Origin: Candidatus Zixiibacteriota bacterium
Lineage (GTDB): Bacteria; Zixibacteria; MSB-5A5; GN15; FEB-12
DNA: 7,948 nt
Assembly: GCA_003641345.1 (NCBI GenBank)
Contig: QNAD01000086.1
Coordinates: 1 to 7,948, forward strand
Reading direction: 5' to 3'
The notes below the pieces were generated by a model that was not told where the DNA came from, did no database searches, and saw only the letters and a list, made by a program, of their open reading frames with translations. Position 1 is the stretch's first letter. Each line of letters starts with the position of its first letter. This document shows positions 5,845 to 7,948 of this stretch, piece by piece. Position numbers and translations under genes: made by a program.

Positions 5845-6588
5845 TTAATGACCCCCAACACGAATATCCCAAAAATCTATAAAACTAATTACAAAAATTC
5901 CTACAATTAACAATAATAACTTAATCCATCTTTTTTCTCTTGTATGAAAAACCTCAGGCAAAATATCAGCAGTTGCCACATACAAGAATGTCCCAGCTGT
6001 AAAAGCTGTAAGAATTTCTACTGTTAAAGATCCAGCCAATTTTACAATTGGAGCAAATGCCAAAGCTCCCAATGGTGTCATCAATGAAAATAGTAGAAGA
6101 AAAAGCCATATTCTTTTTTTACTGAATTTACCTAAAACAAAAAGAGAAATCAAAGCGAATGAGGCTGGTATTTTATGTGATATTATTGATATAAATATCA
6201 ACCAGCCAAGATTTTGATCTACTGACCCAACTGCTAATCCAACTCCTCCAATAATTGAGTGTACTGATAAACCAAGCATAGCCGTCAAAGAAATTATTTT
6301 GTGGCTGTGGTCATATCCTCCCCCATCACTGGAAATAAAAAGGATACGCTCTACAATGAAAATAAACATAAAACCGGCAAGAACCATAATAGACAAAATT
6401 GGATCATGGTTGTGAACTAAAACTTCAGGAAGCAGATGCAAAAAAACCATTCCCAAAAATATTCCTGCTCCAAAAGAAAGAAAAAGATGCAAATATTCAT
6501 CAGACCATTTTGGGGCTATGGCGATAAAACCACCCAATAGAGTTGATAAAAATATTATAATGCAATATGTAAAAACATTGTTGTCCAT
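5845..6588 (-). CDS. ZIP-family divalent metal transporter
   Basis: The 247-residue membrane protein has about eight hydrophobic segments and is near the usual length of bacterial ZIP proteins. ZIP members bring zinc, iron or manganese into the cytoplasm. Visible motifs are FGAGIFLGMVFLHLLPEVL (39-57) in helix 2, a His-containing loop GGGYDHSH (89-96) before helix 4, VHSIIGGVGLAVG (109-121) in helix 4, SHKIPASFALISL (137-149) in helix 5, and TAGTFLYVATADILPEVFH (197-215) near the end. The paired metal-site positions are H-S in helix 4 and H-K in helix 5; many bacterial members have acidic residues there. The metal cannot be named. The ATG has no clear Shine-Dalgarno site, and an in-frame TAG about 20 bases upstream rules out a longer N terminus with a standard start. 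It lies 53 bases upstream of the rhodanese gene and might share its transcript, which would not by itself mean a shared function. Confidence 0.85.
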   Translation of the reverse strand: MDNNVFTYCIIIFLSTLLGGFIAIAPKWSDEYLHLFLSFGAGIFLGMVFLHLLPEVLVHNHDPILSIMVLAGFMFIFIVERILFISSDGGGYDHSHKIISLTAMLGLSVHSIIGGVGLAVGSVDQNLGWLIFISIISHKIPASFALISLFVLGKFSKKRIWLFLLLFSLMTPLGALAFAPIVKLAGSLTVEILTAFTAGTFLYVATADILPEVFHTREKRWIKLLLLIVGIFVISFIDFWDIRVGGH

Positions 6589-6615
6589 TTGGCCAAAAAA
6601 GAAGAGCTAAACCAA

Positions 6616-6621
6616 ATTATA
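6616..6621 (-). promoter_or_regulatory. possible -10 box for the ZIP gene
   Basis: The minus strand reads TATAAT here, about 27 bases before the ZIP start codon and downstream of the terminator at 6638-6669. A promoter is needed at this place because the terminator should stop transcripts from upstream. No good -35 box lies at 16-18 bases (a TTGACT overlaps the -10), so this is weak. Confidence 0.3.
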
Positions 6622-6637
6622 GTCAAGAATTAATTTT

Positions 6638-6669
6638 AAAAAATAAGCGAGATTAAATCTCGCTTATTT
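6638..6669 (-). terminator. intrinsic terminator after the 61-codon gene
   Basis: AAATAAGCGAGATT (6641-6654) and its exact reverse complement (6656-6669) form a stem of about 12 pairs with a five-base loop. On the minus strand the 3' arm runs into six T, which fits a Rho-independent terminator in that direction. On the plus strand the T-run is shorter (three). It begins 28 bases after the stop of the 61-codon gene, which supports that gene being transcribed as its own unit. Confidence 0.8.
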
Positions 6670-6697
6670 GAAACTTCCTGACATCAGAGGATAAAAA

Positions 6698-6883
6698 TTA
6701 GTGATAAATTTCTGTAATCACTCTTTTGTCATTCTTCGTTCTGATTAATTCATACTTGCCTCGAAGTATTTTTCCGACAACAAGTGTAAACTTGGTTGGG
6801 CTAAGCATCTGCAGACTGTAAGGGTGCCAGCAGTTTTTATTCCCAAGTTGGGCAAATTTTTCAGGTTCTTTTCTCTTCGGCAT
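6698..6883 (-). CDS. small basic protein of unknown function, 61 residues
   Basis: I do not recognise this protein. It is basic and soluble, with no membrane segment or signal peptide. The N terminus is rich in Lys, Arg and Glu (MPKRKEPEKF). The middle carries a single cysteine next to an aromatic group (NCWHPYS, 17-23). The C-terminal half alternates hydrophobic and charged residues (FTLVVGKILRGKYELIR, 32-48), suggesting a small beta structure. The ATG has GGGAG about seven bases upstream. A strong terminator 28 bases behind the stop and a likely promoter in front argue that it is a real monocistronic gene. A nucleic-acid-binding role would fit its charge but is only a guess. Confidence 0.65.
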   Translation of the reverse strand: MPKRKEPEKFAQLGNKNCWHPYSLQMLSPTKFTLVVGKILRGKYELIRTKNDKRVITEIYH

Positions 6884-6982
6884 TTCACTTCTCCCTTTTA
6901 ATTGTTATTCCCCTCTTCCAATTAAAAAATTAAATATATATGGATAGCGGTAAAAGCAGGGAGATACTAAATAATGGTTATT

Positions 6983-6992
6983 ATCACCTCCT
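6983..6992 (-). promoter_or_regulatory. orphan, full-length Shine-Dalgarno sequence
   Basis: The minus strand reads AGGAGGTGAT, a perfect ten-base complement of the usual 16S rRNA 3' end. No ATG, GTG or TTG follows within normal distance; the next bases (AATAACCATTATTTAG) offer only rare ATT codons followed by a stop. It lies about 100 bases before the 61-codon gene, in its presumed leader. Confidence 0.5.
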
Positions 6993-6997
6993 GTAAA

Positions 6998-7025
6998 TTT
7001 ATACTAATATGGACATAAAATCCAA
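6998..7025 (-). promoter_or_regulatory. candidate promoter for the 61-codon gene
   Basis: On the minus strand TTGGAT (7025-7020) and TATAAA (7003-6998) are separated by 16 bases. A second possible -35, TTGAAC, lies at 7033-7028. Transcription would begin near 6991, giving a leader of about 110 bases. The -35 match is weak and the call rests mainly on the -10 box and on position. Confidence 0.35.
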
Positions 7026-7029
7026 GTGT

Positions 7030-7065
7030 TCAAAAACTATACAGCTTCATATATTAGTTTTTTGA
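7030..7065 (-). terminator. possible weak terminator after the HTH gene
   Basis: TCAAAAACTA (7030-7039) pairs with TAGTTTTTTGA (7055-7065) with one bulged base and a 15-base loop, starting eight bases after the stop of the HTH gene on the minus strand. The stem is almost all A:T and no separate T-run follows, so a working terminator is doubtful. It overlaps the candidate promoter of the next gene. Confidence 0.25.
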
Positions 7066-7072
7066 CATACAC

Positions 7073-7390
7073 CTAAGAAGTGAGAATTTTGTGTAATTTC
7101 TTGATAGCTCTATGCTTATAAATATTGACAACTTGCTGAGTAACGCCTAAAATAAGAGCAATTTCCCGTTCTGTCTTTCCTAATAAATAATGCTTGATAA
7201 CCTGTTTTTGGCGAACAGACAAAGAATTATTGATATGAAATTTAAACCTATTTCTATATTTCATCAAAGTTTTAGACAGAGAATCATCATCATTACCCAC
7301 ATAATAAGGCGAGCTCTCATTGGCAAATGATTCTAAAAAGAGCTTATTGACTGCAATTTCGGCAAACTCAAACTCTTGTCTTTTAGACAC
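7073..7390 (-). CDS. small protein with a sigma region 4-like helix-turn-helix
   Basis: The 105-residue product has an acidic and polar N-terminal half (1-54) of unknown fold and a C-terminal helix-turn-helix (about 57-103). That part reads LSVRQKQVIKHYLLGKTERE (57-76) then IALILGVTQQVVNIYKHRAI (77-96). It follows the sigma-70 region 4/LuxR pattern: L-S-x-R-Q followed by E-I-A-x-x-L-G-V-T and a recognition helix. Sigma region 2, needed to melt the promoter, is absent, so this is not a complete sigma factor. It may be a DNA-binding regulator or a partner of RNA polymerase. It starts at GTG with only a weak AAGAAAG upstream, 13 bases after the stop of the coiled-coil gene, suggesting one transcript. 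The HTH call is firm; target genes are unknown. Confidence 0.75.
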   Translation of the reverse strand: MSKRQEFEFAEIAVNKLFLESFANESSPYYVGNDDDSLSKTLMKYRNRFKFHINNSLSVRQKQVIKHYLLGKTEREIALILGVTQQVVNIYKHRAIKKLHKILTS

Positions 7391-7403
7391 TTTCGGTTCT
7401 TTC

Positions 7404-7948
7404 TTAATGTTTCAGTTTATACTTGGCTCTGATATTCTTTAATTCAACTAATGAAATCTCAAATTTTTGCGCCGTTTCTTCTTTTATCTCATTAAGTGAA
7501 ATTTTTCGCTCATAATCAGAAAGGTCGGCAGGAAGCTTTTTAAATCTATCATTATAATAAGCTAATATCTGTTGATGTTTATTATTTATTTTTTGGGAGA
7601 GTTTACTATTTAGATTTTTATTATTTGAAGGTTTTGCTCGAGAAGCTAATTTTTTTGACAATATATTTATTGAATCATTTAATGACCTATTTTTTGTTTC
7701 TAAGCTGTCTATATATAATTGGTAATACTGTGTATTTTTTATAATTGAATCAGCTAATGCAACCTCTTTTGACCCAATTTCTATTTTCAAAGAATCAACT
7801 GTATCTTTAAATTGGACAACCTCGTTTCCTGCTACAGCTTTCCCTCTTTCAAACGCTTCAGTCCGTTTAGTAGCATTTCTGAGAGTTTTCACATAGCTCA
7901 AACCAACTATCAAAGCCAACAAAAAAGTTATAACTATTATCTTTTTAA
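7404..7948 (-). CDS. membrane-anchored coiled-coil protein, start outside the window
   Basis: I do not recognise this family. The frame is open to the edge of the window: upstream of a TTG at 7922-7920 it continues as KKIIVITF, making a basic tip and a hydrophobic segment KKIIVITFLLALIVGLSY. The TTG lies inside this segment, so the true start is probably just beyond base 7948. The rest is soluble and mostly helical. A coiled-coil stretch follows (about 35-95 counted from the TTG), with Asp-Ser pairs at 43, 58, 72 and 83, spaced 15, 14 and 11, which fits a heptad/hendecad register. A basic, Asn-rich linker follows (about 92-115). The C-terminal helical region (about 116-172) contains LPADLSDYERKISLNEI (130-146) and a short HTH-like stretch around AQKFEISLVELKNI. 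It is upstream of, and 13 bases from, the HTH gene. A sensing or tethering role is inference. Confidence 0.65.
   Translation of the reverse strand, partial: KKIIVITFLLALIVGLSYVKTLRNATKRTEAFERGKAVAGNEVVQFKDTVDSLKIEIGSKEVALADSIIKNTQYYQLYIDSLETKNRSLNDSINILSKKLASRAKPSNNKNLNSKLSQKINNKHQQILAYYNDRFKKLPADLSDYERKISLNEIKEETAQKFEISLVELKNIRAKYKLKH

Noticed and set aside
5993..6011. Direct repeat AGCTGTAA inside the ZIP gene
   Set aside because: Too short to mean anything within a coding region.
6940..6996. Plus-strand micro-frame of 18 codons in the intergenic region
   Set aside because: No ribosome site, no recognisable product, and it opposes the likely leader of the 61-codon gene.
1..7948. CRISPR array, tRNA or rRNA genes, insertion sequences, defence system
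   Set aside because: No regularly spaced repeats, no tRNA-like cloverleaf, no transposase or nuclease motifs and no terminal repeats were seen on either strand.

Overview
The window is AT-rich DNA from a double-membraned (Gram-negative-type) bacterium. The outer-membrane secretin, its periplasm-spanning partners and the prepilins show this. Shine-Dalgarno sites are good in front of most genes, and TTG/GTG starts are frequent. The pilin sequences and the mixed pilus/type II secretion gene set look like those of little-cultivated FCB-group or Zixibacteria-like lineages. That placement is a weak impression from memory, not a demonstrated fact.

Region 1 (1-4832, + strand) is one tightly packed operon for a type IV pilus or type II secretion-like machine. 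It runs: major-type prepilin (5' end cut off by the window), a second prepilin with GspG-like features, a PilM-PilN fusion, PilO, a PilP/GspC-like clamp protein and a compact secretin. Gaps are 18 and 11 bases, then two 4-base ATGA overlaps, then 5 bases. The products would connect a cytoplasmic PilM ring through the PilN/PilO membrane pair and the PilP-like protein to the outer-membrane secretin, through which a pilin fibre passes. The ATPases, the platform protein PilC/GspF and the prepilin peptidase are not in the window. Two strong inverted repeats lie inside the PilM-PilN coding sequence (1201-1232 and 2368-2405).

Region 2 (4833-6588, - strand) converges on the operon with no base between the two stop codons. 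It holds a ZIP-family metal transporter, a membrane-anchored rhodanese and a MauE/DoxX-type membrane protein. The last two overlap by 13 bases and probably form a translationally coupled redox/sulfur pair.

Region 3 (6589-7948, - strand) holds an unrecognised 61-codon gene with its own likely promoter, a leader of about 110 bases and an intrinsic terminator. Upstream of it are a 105-residue protein with a sigma region 4-like helix-turn-helix and a membrane-anchored coiled-coil protein whose start lies beyond the window. No tRNA, rRNA, CRISPR array, insertion sequence or attachment site was seen, and no gene-free stretch exceeds 300 bases (the longest is 6884-7072).
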